From positions 67,525,741 to 67,589,740 of the forward strand of contig CM041465.1 of NCBI GenBank assembly GCA_023213395.1: DNA of 64,000 bases, read 5' to 3'. Below, one piece after another: positions 11,148 to 20,496 of this stretch. Below the pieces are notes generated by a model. The model saw only the letters and a program-made list of their open reading frames with translations, was not told the DNA's origin and searched no databases. The first letter of the stretch is position 1. Each line of letters starts with the position of its first letter. The stretch comes from Cycas panzhihuaensis. Lineage: Eukaryota > Cycadophyta. The translations under genes were made by a program, and so were the position numbers.

Positions 11148-12299
11148 GAGCATACTCAATGCCATAGGAAAGATAAGAGCTAAATTTAGAGATAAAGTCA
11201 TCAATGAAGGGTAACTACAAAAATTAAATAATAAAGAGTTGATGTAGAATGATACAAAAATGGTTTCAACTATAAGGAGTAAATGATAATATCATAACTA
11301 GGATAACAACTAATGATTAAAAGATACCAAATAGGGTTTGATCACAATTAAGACTATGGTGGACCTAAGCATTTAGATCTGAACATCCTGAGTGACCAAC
11401 CCAAATAAGAGCAACCTATAATTAATATAGTTAGGGTCAAATCCATCACATGACTTTCCCTAGATAATAGGAGGATGGTAATAATAATATTTTTAACTTT
11501 TTTTTTTTTTTAACTTTTTTTTTCTTTTCTTTTTTTTTAGTTTTTTTTTTAACTTCTTTTCAATATTTACAGAACAGAGGATTTAAGAATCACCTAATTA
11601 TAATATATCCCTTCTTAATGTAGCAAGTATTGGTCATTTTTAGTAAAATCAAAATGGGATAGGGGTAACCAAACTCCTCAAAGATCAAATTATAGGGAAC
11701 AAAAGGAAATCTAAATCATAATATCTCTAAACATATAAGAAAGGAAACTAAATAAGCATTCACCTTGAGAGTGTAAATAAAGTAAATCAAGGATTAACAT
11801 AAAAAGAAAAGTAAATGATATAAGATCAAAAAGAAACTTCTAAGACAAAAGGAAAGGCCTATAAAGTAGATTAAATAATTAGAATAATAACTAAAGTTGA
11901 CAAAATAGATCTTATATCATAAATAACTATTAGGGATGAAATTAGAAGCCAATGTTCACTTATGAGTTTGAATCTCAAAGGAGAATAAGTTGATGGATGG
12001 TGATAAAAAAAGGATTCTAGCATCCAATGCCTATGCTAAAAATATGTAACAGTCTTACATAGTTAATAGAATGTCACTTAATAAAAGTAAGAGGAAACTA
12101 AAAGAACATAAAGAGTAATTAAAGAAAAAGATTATCTATAATTTTAGCTCATTAGATAATATAACTTCACAAGGCTATAGTTTATCCTTATTATAGAGAT
12201 AGGATGTCCATCTAAGTGGATGGAGGGAATCTACCATAGTTTATACTCTTTAGCAAATAAATCTCTTGGATTCATAATTTATATTTATTACAAAGTTAT
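11148..12299. other. E1 deletion zone, no gene recognised
   Basis: An intact Tat-type element would have about 3 kb of reverse transcriptase, RNase H and integrase plus the start of the 3' region here. Only about 1.1 kb of AT-rich sequence without polymerase motifs is present, so the pol core appears deleted. A run of T broken by short interruptions lies at about 11490-11560. Confidence 0.5.
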
Positions 12300-13379
12300 T
12301 CTTGGAGTGTGCCCTAACTCTAAGTTAATATTAACCATCTCTCCTATGAGCATGGCATTTCCTTCTTAAAAATAAGGAGGAGAAGGTTCTACTAAAGAAA
12401 CACATTCATTAGATTGAGAATAAGTAGCTAAAGGTGAATTTGAATAAATTCGTTTTGAAAAACATAACTTGTAATAAGAAAGAAGACTAGGTATAGAGCC
12501 AACCAAATGCTCAAGGATTACCTCATCATTCTTGAAATGGTCTAAATTGAAGAGATTGTCAAGGATAATATTCTTTGATAAGGCATAAGGAGGAGATGAT
12601 GACTTAACAATTTGAGGACCATTAAATAAAAGATTTTTATGAGCTGGTAAAAACTCAATAATCAAAGAGGCTTGGGTAAATAGGATTGGTTTACCATTAA
12701 AGTCCCAAGTTAAAGTGAAGACTTAATTAAATTTGTCAGAGTTAAAAGAATAATCATGATCAAATATGATCATATAAATAAAAGATGATGAGTCGTCATC
12801 AATAGAATGATAAGAAAGAAGAGAAATAATTAAAAATAACTTAATCTCTCAAACTCCATCAGGTAAATTTTGATCTATTTGAGATGAAGTAGAGGATGAA
12901 ACAACTTCATTGTTAGATATTAAATCTATATGCCTATATAATAACAACTTCTTCTGATGTCTATTAAGACATGTGGTAAAGGGAGAAGATGAAAAAAATG
13001 GAATTGTCATAGGTGGTGGTACATTATGTAGGGATGAATTCATATGTTTAGGTAGAGAAGTGGTTACATGAGGTGAAACCAAGACAACCCTAGATGAAGA
13101 TAAATTCAAGAGTTTAAAAAAATGACATTCATTTGAAAGCAAAGGATATGAATTAGTTTCTTAAACTAAAGAATGTTCTTCATAAGACTAATTAAGATAT
13201 AATTTTTTTTTTCTTTAAAAAATTTAGACATTTGAATTAAACCAATATAATAAGAAAAGAAGAAGAAGAACCTAGTTTGAAGGGAATGATTTCAACTATA
13301 TCAACATCTTTTACTTCTCCTTAAGAAGAGGTAGTTACAATGGTGAAATATTATTCTAAACCTAAAGATTAAAAAAGGT
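12300..13379 (-). pseudogene. E1 gag-pol linker between protease and reverse transcriptase
   Basis: Minus-strand reading gives NLDHFKNDEVILEHLVGSIP, which parallels VDYFKDDEALLEHLEGFTP in the E2 polyprotein (about 24150-24205). It is followed by EGNAMLIGEM, parallel to EGNAMYMGTT at 24330. Upstream (12849-13142) is a Ser/Pro-rich low-complexity segment like the E2 linker. After EGNAM the similarity stops abruptly and copies of the 24-bp repeat core appear, marking the edge of the pol deletion. The linker has no known catalytic role. Confidence 0.75.
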
Positions 13380-13738
13380 ACTATAAAGGATTAAAGGACT
13401 CACCAGGTTTAGCAACAATCTTAATATGATGTATTGATTACTTGAGCAATTTAGGTATATGCTTCATAATTTTTAATTATTCCTCATGAATGAACTAAAG
13501 TTTACCAAAACTAAAAGAGTAAATAACAGCCATTTAAGTGATTTAAGGCCTATCTAAAAGGATATTATACTCTAAATTAAGGTTAATCAAGGTCAATTCA
13601 ATATAAATTAGTTTACCTTCCAAGGTTCAAAGTAGAGTGACTTGACTAAGGGGAGTTTTCTTATTTTTATTATAACCTTAGTAAATCCATTTATAAGGAT
13701 CAAAGATAGAAATATCTAAACCTTCAACTAGAGAAAGA
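13380..13738 (-). pseudogene. E1 protease, C-terminal part
   Basis: Minus-strand reading gives TLEGKLIYIELTLINLNLEY and then NILLDRP, the same as TLEGRTIFTKLTVIDLDLEY, NVLLGRP in relic E4 (59355-59440) and related to NLLLGHPW in E2. This is the C-terminal half of the retropepsin and the start of the linker. The N-terminal half is at 16088-16500, because the small LTR element split the gene in the protease. There are several stops. Confidence 0.8.
13734..13738. repeat. Target-site duplication AAAGA of the small LTR element, left
   Basis: AAAGA directly before TGTTAAAA; the same five bases follow the right LTR at 16088-16092. Confidence 0.9.
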
Positions 13739-14137
13739 TGTTAAAAATATGAAGATATAATAATATAAACTCATGAGTATAAAATGTCAAACATGTAAAG
13801 TAAACATCATCAAACATAATCATAACCACAAGACACCAAGATTTATACATGGAAAACCCAATGTGGGAAAAACCATGGGAGAAGATAGAGTTAAGACTCC
13901 ACTTATGATCATAAGGATTATATCTTTCTCCTCTCTCCTTTCTCTAGTTATCAAATGGTGAGAGTACAAATATATAGTGATAATCACTTCATGAGTGTCC
14001 TATCACATACAATGAGCCATTACATCATCTAATGGTGGGATAACATAGATATATATATATCTCACATATCTCAAAGTAGGTGGATGATGGGAAGTGCATG
14101 TGTACAATGGACCCACAATGAACATTATGTTTTAACA
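13739..14137 (-). repeat. Small LTR element, 3' LTR
   Basis: 399 bp, starting TGTTAAAAATATGAAGAT and ending TTATGTTTTAACA. It is closely similar along its length to 15688-16087. Confidence 0.92.
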
Positions 14138-14359
14138 CCCCCCCATAATGTTTAATGTCCTTGAATCTTGATCTTGGGTCTTCATGTCTTCATCTTGTAT
14201 GTTGACACCTGTAACTCGTAACTGTCACCTGTATCTTATATGCAGTATCACTTGTAACCTGTATCCTATAATATGTTTCTTGTATCTTGTATCTTGTAAC
14301 CTATTTCTTGTATTCTACACCCTATAACTTATTTCCTGTATTTTGTATCTTGTAATCCT
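14138..14359. repeat. Small LTR element, interior block 1 with 28-bp repeats
   Basis: Begins with a C run and CATAATGTTTAATGTCC. It then changes into degenerate TGTAACCTATTTCNTGTAT-type words, with clean 28-bp units at 14295-14322 and 14323-14350. The same start recurs at 14836. No ORF. Confidence 0.8.
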
Positions 14360-14578
14360 ATATTCTTTCTCGTCTCTCCTTTCTCTAGTTCTCAAGTGGT
14401 GAGAGTATAAATATATAGTGATAATCACTTCATGAGTAGCCTATCACATACAATAACCCATTACATCATCTAATAGTAGGATAGCATGGATATGTGTACA
14501 TCTCACATATCTTGAAGTAGGTGAATGGTGGGAAGTGCATGTGTACAATGGAACCACATTGAACATTATGTTTTAACA
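14360..14578 (-). repeat. 5'-truncated internal LTR copy 1
   Basis: Matches the right-hand half of the flanking LTRs (from TCTCCTTTCTCTAG to TGTTTTAACA) but lacks the first ~190 bp. A second truncated copy starts about 40 bp later. Confidence 0.85.
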
Positions 14579-14617
14579 TCTTATGGTAAGGAAACTCTTC
14601 TTTCTCACGCAATGCTG

Positions 14618-14835
14618 TATTCATTCTCCTCTCTCATTTCTTTGGTTCTCAAGTGGTGAGAGTACAAATATATAGTGATAATCACTTCATGAGTAGCCTA
14701 TCACACATAATGAGTCATTACATCATCTAATGGTGGGATAGCATGGATATGTATACATCTCACATATCTCGAAGTGGGTGAATGGTTGGAAGTGCATGTG
14801 TACAATGGACCCACTTTGAACATTCTGTTTTAACG
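14618..14835 (-). repeat. 5'-truncated internal LTR copy 2
   Basis: Same LTR half as 14360-14578, ending TTTTAACG where the others end TTTTAACA. It is again followed by a C-rich run and ATAATGTTTAATGTCC, so LTR half and interior start were duplicated together. Confidence 0.85.
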
Positions 14836-14964
14836 GCCCCCTATAATGTTTAATGTCCTTAAATCTTGATCTTAGGTCTTCGTGTCTTCATCTTGTATGC
14901 TGACATATGTAACCTGTAACTATCACATGTATCCTATATGTAGTATCACTTGTAACATATATCC

Positions 14965-15100
14965 TGTAACCTATTTCCTGTATCCTGTATCATGTAACCT
15001 GTTTCTTGTATTATGTATGCTATAACCTATTTCCTATATTATGTATCTTGTAACATATTTCCTATATCCTATATCATATAACCTATTTCTTGTATATTAT
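14965..15100. repeat. 28-bp minisatellite, four full units and a partial
   Basis: Units begin at 14965, 14993, 15021, 15049 and (partial) 15077. The pattern is TGTAACCTATTTCCTGTATC followed by CTGTATCA, with scattered changes. It lies inside the interior of the small LTR element. Confidence 0.9.
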
Positions 15101-15675
15101 AGGTGAATTCATCACATCGTATAGCTTGAGAAAAGCTTCTATATTAATCACCAAAATCATCTATAACCTGTAAAAGACCTGTAACTATATGCTCTCTCTC
15201 TAAACCTATATATGAAATGTTTTGTACATATCTTCATATCTTCACTTATATGGTGGCTATTTTCAATCTACATTAAGTTGTCCATCAAATCAAGTAAAGT
15301 GATATCTGAGTCTATATAAAACAAAATCCATCTACCGAAATACATGGATGACCAACTATTATAATTGCCAGTTTACTAAGAAATTGCTTTAAATACACAG
15401 TTCATCTTCTTTCCAAATTGCTTGTAGAACTTTCATATTGTTAATAGGGTGTTATATAGGCCTACTTCCTGCTATTAATGGGTTATCTCCATATGGACTA
15501 ATTTGAGTACCTGCATGCTTTGAATATAGGCACCAATATGTATGAATGAAATATCCACATAAAATCACATATAAACATACTATCAGTATTGATTGTGTCT
15601 CCTATATGTGGCTTGATAAGCTTGAAGTAGATAAGTAGGATCTTCACCTCACCATAGCAGCTTAGATGTAACACT

Positions 15676-15687
15676 ACTCTAATACCA
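15676..15687 (-). promoter_or_regulatory. Primer binding site of the small LTR element
   Basis: The minus strand reads TGGTATTAGAGT immediately after the 5' LTR end. It resembles the initiator-Met tRNA primer site TGGTATCAGAGC with a C-to-T change. This fixes the element's orientation as minus. Confidence 0.85.
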
Positions 15688-16087
15688 TGTTAAAAATATG
15701 AAGATGCAATAATATAAACTCATAAGTATAAAATATCAAACATGTAAAGTAAACATCATCAAACATAATCATCACCACAAGACACTAAGATTTAAATGTA
15801 GAAACCCCAATGTGAGAAAAAACCATGAGAGAAGGTGGAGTTAGGACTCCACTTATGATCATAAGGATTACATCTTTCTCCTCTCTCCTTTCTCTAGTTC
15901 TCAAGTGGTGAGAGTACAAATATATAGTGATAATCACTTCATAAGTAGCCTATTACATATAATGAGTCATTACATAATCCAATGATGGGATAGCATGGAT
16001 ATATATACATCTCACATATCTTGAAGTAGGTGAATGGTGGGAAGTGCATGTGTACAATGAACCCACATTGAACATTATGTTTTAACA
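15688..16087 (-). repeat. Small LTR element, 5' LTR
   Basis: 400 bp, TGTTAAAAATATGAAGATGC to TTATGTTTTAACA, flanked on the right by AAAGA (16088-16092), the second copy of the target-site duplication. Confidence 0.92.
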
Positions 16088-16500
16088 AAAGAGGGATAAT
16101 GTTAATAGATGAATCCTCATCAATGATAACACATCAAATGTTTATGTTATCCTTGATGATTTTAATATAAAATAAGGGAATATCATTAGGAGCATGGTTA
16201 ATTTAAGAAGGTAATATAGATAAGTCAAAGGAAAGGACAAAGTGAAATGATCTAACAAAGGCATAGACTTCTAATGTATCAAATAAAAGTTACAACTGCT
16301 TGGGGAAATACTTTAGTAATTTACTAATTGATATGCTAGCAGGAATAGTCGTGAACTTATCAACCAAAAAAATTGATCCATCCTTTAAACTAAAAAGAAT
16401 ATATTAAAACTTGATAAGATGAGGGGGAACAAGAGGTAAAAAGTTGTGATTTTTAGTCATCAAATCATTAAATGATTTAGAAGGACCTGAATTCTTTGTA
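16088..16500 (-). pseudogene. E1 protease, N-terminal part with active site region
   Basis: Minus-strand reading just right of the small LTR element gives VIIDEDSSINIIPLF, which parallels VIIDEGSFISVIPLHLF in relic E4 (about 59210-59260) and the VVNNGSSMNAMPL region of E2. This is the retropepsin active-site loop; the Asp is kept but the following Gly is Asp. The gene continues at 13738 after the insertion. Further right the reading is stop-rich and only weakly alignable. Confidence 0.7.
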
Positions 16501-17096
16501 CTCTCTACCATATTTATAGTTCTTTTACTTTCACCACCTTTAAGAGTTATGTAATTTTGGCTATTAGTACACTTTGTTGAGGGAATAGAGATAGGTAATT
16601 TCTTTAATGAATGAGGGTTAGAAGTTTCACCTTTGACACTTTCTATCTATTTTACCTTACTTTTCTTGCATTTCTCTTCTTTATAATCATGTTGAGGTAA
16701 TGGGCCTTTATGAATCAATTAATCTTGAGAAGATTTAGAGGTTTGATTTGTTTAATTAGTAGTCTTTCGATTCATTGCTTGAACCATGTGACATTGACTC
16801 CTATCATGGGCATTAATTTAGTAGAAAGAGCACCATTTAGACTTCCTAATAGGAGGAGAGGGTATATATTGGTTTTGTCATTTTCAACCCTTAGTAAAGT
16901 GAATAACCTTTTCTTCTTAGCTAGGAGGATTAGGAGAAGAGTCATCAATATATAACTTAAAATTGATTGTACACTCTAATGATCAAATTGAAGAAGTTAA
17001 GTGATAATAAGTTGGATTAGAATGAGATGATTTAGGTGCTTGAACTAATGCTTTTAAAGGAATCAATTTACCAACTTTCTTAATGCCCACTTACAT
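16501..17096 (-). pseudogene. E1 gag C-terminal part with degraded zinc knuckle
   Basis: Minus strand near 16860-16780 reads KSKWCSFY, a stop, then INAHDRSQC. It aligns with the E2 knuckle KWCSIHGECFHDDSRC (CX2HX4HX4C). The first Cys, the second His and the last Cys survive. The rest is low-complexity and broken by stops. Confidence 0.65.
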
Positions 17097-17597
17097 TTAA
17101 AATATATATAAAGCAAGGCATTGATTAATAGCTTCATCATATGTTTGAGGACTTAGCTTGAGTACCTCAAGATGGATATGAGATCTTAAAGCATTAATAA
17201 ACAAGTCAAAGAGAGGATTAGAATCTAATTGGAAGTGGCATATATAAACTTGGTCTTGTAATCTTCTCACAAAATCTCTTAAAGTTTTATCATGATTCTG
17301 TTTAATAGCTAATAGTGATTTAATCCTAGATTCCAAAGGTCTTACAATATCAAGGTAATTAATAAAAGAATTTACTAATTACTGGAATGAAAGGATGGAG
17401 ATAGAATAAAGGTAATAATGCCACTTCAAAGCTTTGCCTTAAAGTGATTTACAGAATAATCACATTATGACATAATTATATGGCATGAAGTTGGTACATA
17501 CAAACATAAATACTTATATATAGGATGTTAGATCTTAAGAAGATTCACCTAAGAACTTGGGAAGTTCAAGTAGGAATGAAGGCATGGGAAATAATAG
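17097..17597 (-). pseudogene. E1 gag, retrotransposon gag domain
   Basis: An open stretch at 17336-17097 reads ESRIKSLLAIKQNHDKTLRD, then INALRSHIHLEVLKL. In E2 this is ESRMKSLISLKQGHNEMNHD and VNALHPKVYMEVLKI (21961-22140). Reading further right continues GKALKWHYYLYSISILSFQ, parallel to GDALKWFYHLPTHSIYSFQ in E2. This is the capsid-type gag domain of Ty3/gypsy elements. E2 inserted just upstream of it, within E1's own gag gene. Confidence 0.85.
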
Positions 17598-17602
17598 GAC
17601 CT
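17598..17602. repeat. E2 target-site duplication GACCT, left
   Basis: GACCT precedes the TGTTTCC of the left LTR and recurs exactly at 34541-34545 after the right LTR. Confidence 0.95.
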
Positions 17603-18060
17603 TGTTTCCTAGCTTCCGGGAATGGATACAGAATTATCGACTCAGGTAAGTACAGGTATGCTTCTCACCTTATCATCACTTTCTTTTGAGATGAGTGTTT
17701 ACTTGCATGTTTGTATGTTGTGACCTTGTAGATGATTTCATCTTCATCTACACTTATTTAGCCTATGATGACTATAGCGGGGGCACATTCCTAGCGAGTG
17801 TGGCACCCCGGTGGCCATTCCACTCCCCACATTCTACCCTACTGACTCCAGGATCCACTTGGCTTGCGCCACTACTACCCGTGTGATGACCCATCATTGT
17901 TTGGTTGACTTGCCACATCGTTTAGATCCTATTTTTGCTCTTATGGGCTCGTTTGTTAGCTCATTTACCCTCGAGTAGGTATCTCAGCCCCCCATTTACC
18001 TTTTTTGTCATTAGCCCACAGCCCAGGCTAGCTGTCCGGGATAGATTTGGCCTCTGGTTG

Positions 18061-18140
18061 CATACCGCCATGAATTTCGTGGTACTGCCGCAAATTCTGT
18101 GGTACTGCAGATTTTGGGGCGGGATGACTGCTAAAATTTA
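18061..18140 (+). promoter_or_regulatory. E2 5' LTR U3 subrepeats
   Basis: About 20-bp related units (ACCGCCATGAATTTCGTGGT, then GCCGCAAATTCTGTGGTACT, then a GC-rich unit) lie about 120-190 bp before the TATA-like box. The right LTR has the same units plus one extra of about 32 bp. Their position upstream of the promoter suggests protein-binding sites; that is inference. Confidence 0.5.
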
Positions 18141-18253
18141 TTTTTTAAAAACTGCCATGGCAATTTCACATTTATTGTGAAACTTCCACGTGTCTCATGA
18201 CTTGACTCACCACCAGTTATGCCCTAATCGCTCGCTTTAGGGTTTGGGCTAGG

Positions 18254-18260
18254 TATTTAA
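18254..18260 (+). promoter_or_regulatory. E2 LTR TATA-like box (5' LTR)
   Basis: TATTTAA within GGTATTTAAGTCCTC, conserved in the right LTR at 32458-32464. Transcription would start about 30 bp downstream, making U3 about 680 bp and R plus U5 about 2 kb. Confidence 0.6.
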
Positions 18261-20326
18261 GTCCTCTTTAACTCATTTTTAGGATCTTTTTTTTGTTCAT
18301 TTTTTGGATTGCTCCTCAAGGAAAACGCCCTGTGCTCTGCTATTCTCTGCCACTTTACTGCTACTACAGGACCTGCACCTCTCCTCCAGCATCCATCTCT
18401 CCTTTGGTATGGCTAGGACATCCTCCTAGCCCTTCACATGCCTTGGAGAGGGCCCCTTTGGAGAGATCTCAGTGGATTCTTGCTCAAGCAGCCATCAAGC
18501 ATCCTAAAAGTGCAAGTGTTTCCTCCAACTCCATTAGCAGGGTTCCAAACCTGTTGTTCCATAGCTCTTGGGCTGATTTCTCGGCCTTCCTTCAAGATCC
18601 TTGAGCGAGGCAAGAGCCTCCTCTCCTCTTCTCAGGTATTCATTGGTTTAAGCTACTTTCTTGTTTAATTGATGCCCTATTTTGCTTGTCCTCTTGCTTG
18701 GGTCTTTCGTGGTTGCTTTTCCTTTATTTTGGACTATCTTACTCCTACCATTAGTGCCTCATTACCTGCATTTATTACTCAAGGTAGTGGCAAAGAGGGA
18801 TTACATAGGGTTTGGGTGAGAGCTAGGTGGATTCCGCACCACCTTCCACGCTCTCAAGTGGCTCTTTACCCCTCAAACCTTCCCTTTTGCCCTGTGATAT
18901 CCTTGGCAATCAAACAAGGGTTTGTTAGGCCCTCTTTAGCCGCTGAAATCAGTGTTGTCACACGTTGCAGTGCTGGTTTGAGGGCTTACACTTTGATCCG
19001 AGCAACTTACGTAAGCCTCGGCCACTTGTCCTTTGCCCAACTCTTTCCCCGGTAACCCAGTTTGTTCTCCATAGCACCCCAGCTTGCTGTAGGTCCTTTT
19101 GGGCTCTTTTCAACTCTCTTTGTCCCTATTTCTAGCCATCTTGCATAGCCTTACCCTCACTGCCTTGTGGATTTTAGGGGAGATTGGGGTTGTTCCTTGC
19201 AAGAGGTGGGCCACTCCAAGGCTTACTGGTTACTCTCCACCTACTTTAGTTGTTTTTCGTTGTAGCACACCATCATTATATTGATACTAACATACGTGTA
19301 TTTAGGTTTATATTTGCTTTGCACGTACATGTATTGTTAGGATCTTTCCATTGTATGCTAGCACCCCTTTCTCTGGAAAGGGGGAGATTGTCATTTACTT
19401 GCAGGTGTTTGGAAAGCGCAAAGGATCCGCTCCCCTTTCCTCCTTTGTGGGTAAGTGTTTCCATTTATGTTTTACTTCTGTATTTCATCTATTGTTAGCA
19501 TTTTGTTCCTTGTTTCTCTTTGCTTAGTACTTTAGTATTATTTCGGGGAAGGTAAGGAAGCCCCACGTTCCTATCCACCGTGACTCTTCACGTCTGTTAT
19601 GCCTTATGGAGCAACTTTGTGTGCCTCTTGGGAGCATCACCATTTTGACACATTTCCATTCTGGGTACACACCCTTGCCCCACTTCATCACTGTTTCCTT
19701 TTGAGTTATTTTATATAGTAGTAATTAGCTCATCGGAAAGAGAAAGGAATTCAACTTCTATCTTAATTCATACTTTGTTTGCTTCATTACTTGCATTTTA
19801 TTTTGCTATAGGAAAAGGTCTTAGGAAACCTTCCCTCTCGCCTTTTCCCCCCTCTTGCCATGCAAACTTCCCCCTCTCTTTATTACTTATTCGCTTGGTT
19901 AGTTTGCCTACACATATCATAACCTCTTTTCTTTGGTTATTCTCTTATGTCCCCTCGATTCTCCGCTTAGCCGAACAACCGAAGTGACCCCATCCATAGG
20001 CCATCTACTTGTCTACCGTTTCTTGTTTCCCGTTGCTTTAAGGAAACCCTCGAAGGGTTCTCTCCTTCCCCTTCCAGCCATCCAAGGATGGGAGGATCCT
20101 TCCCTTAGGTCAACCCAGGCTAACCATACACCTCTTCTCCTCTTGCTTGAGGCAGGGAACCACTCCCAGGTAGTTATATTCCATTTGTAAGTCTCGAACT
20201 CGCACTCAAGCGCGCGGGGCGCCTTGCCTGGTATTTGCCCTACTTGTAGGTCTTTTCCTGATTGCACTGTCGACCACTCTCCCATTCCTACTCAGTTAGG
20301 TAGCTATCTCGTAGATGCGCATCCAC

Positions 20327-20346
20327 TGGCGACCATACTGGAGACC
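20327..20346 (+). promoter_or_regulatory. E2 primer binding site candidate
   Basis: TGGCGACCATACTGGAGACC begins one base after the LTR end, where the tRNA primer site belongs. It starts TGG as required. I cannot say from memory which tRNA it pairs with; it is not the initiator-Met type. A diverged counterpart lies at the E1 LTR border near 36090. Confidence 0.65.
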
Positions 20347-20496
20347 AACCAGTAAGGGAGCTAGTTTCCGCTCTCTTCTATTGGTTTTACTACCTCTTCG
20401 TGGTTCCTTTCCTACTTCGATCTCTTCGTTGGGCAGCCCCTAATGCGTGTGCCTTTATCACCCTTTTCTTTTCCTAACATTATCGGTTGACCTTGC

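Larger units (their letters stand above)
13739..16087 (-). mobile_element. Small non-autonomous LTR element (2.35 kb) in the E1 protease
   Basis: Two LTRs of about 400 bp (13739-14137 and 15688-16087), each TGTTAAAA...TTTTAACA, are flanked by the 5-bp duplication AAAGA. Beside the right LTR is a minus-strand primer site, TGGTATTAGAGT (15676-15687), one base off the initiator-Met type TGGTATCAGAGC. A C run after the left LTR is the polypurine tract on the minus strand. There is no coding sequence between the LTRs. The interior holds two 5'-truncated LTR copies and a 28-bp minisatellite. It must use proteins of another, probably copia-type, element. It looks like a TRIM-style parasite. Confidence 0.88.
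17603..20325 (+). repeat. E2 5' LTR (2723 bp)
   Basis: Starts TGTTTCCTAGC and ends GCGCATCCA. It aligns along its length with 31776-34540. By eye, about 26 of the first ~300 aligned positions differ, mostly C/T and G/A. ORF-like stretches inside are not shared intact by the two copies, so I treat the LTR as non-coding. The long pyrimidine-rich part after the TATA box means a leader of about 2 kb in the transcript. Confidence 0.95.

Noticed and set aside
13739-15100. CRISPR-like array impression from spaced repeats
   Set aside because: The repeats are contiguous minisatellite units and truncated LTRs in a plant retroelement, without unique spacers of constant length.
17695-20285. Many ORFs of 60-130 codons in the E2 5' LTR, some also in the 3' LTR
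   Set aside because: They lie in a pyrimidine-rich LTR, are not intact in both copies, resemble no protein and carry no conserved start or stop. I treat them as chance frames.
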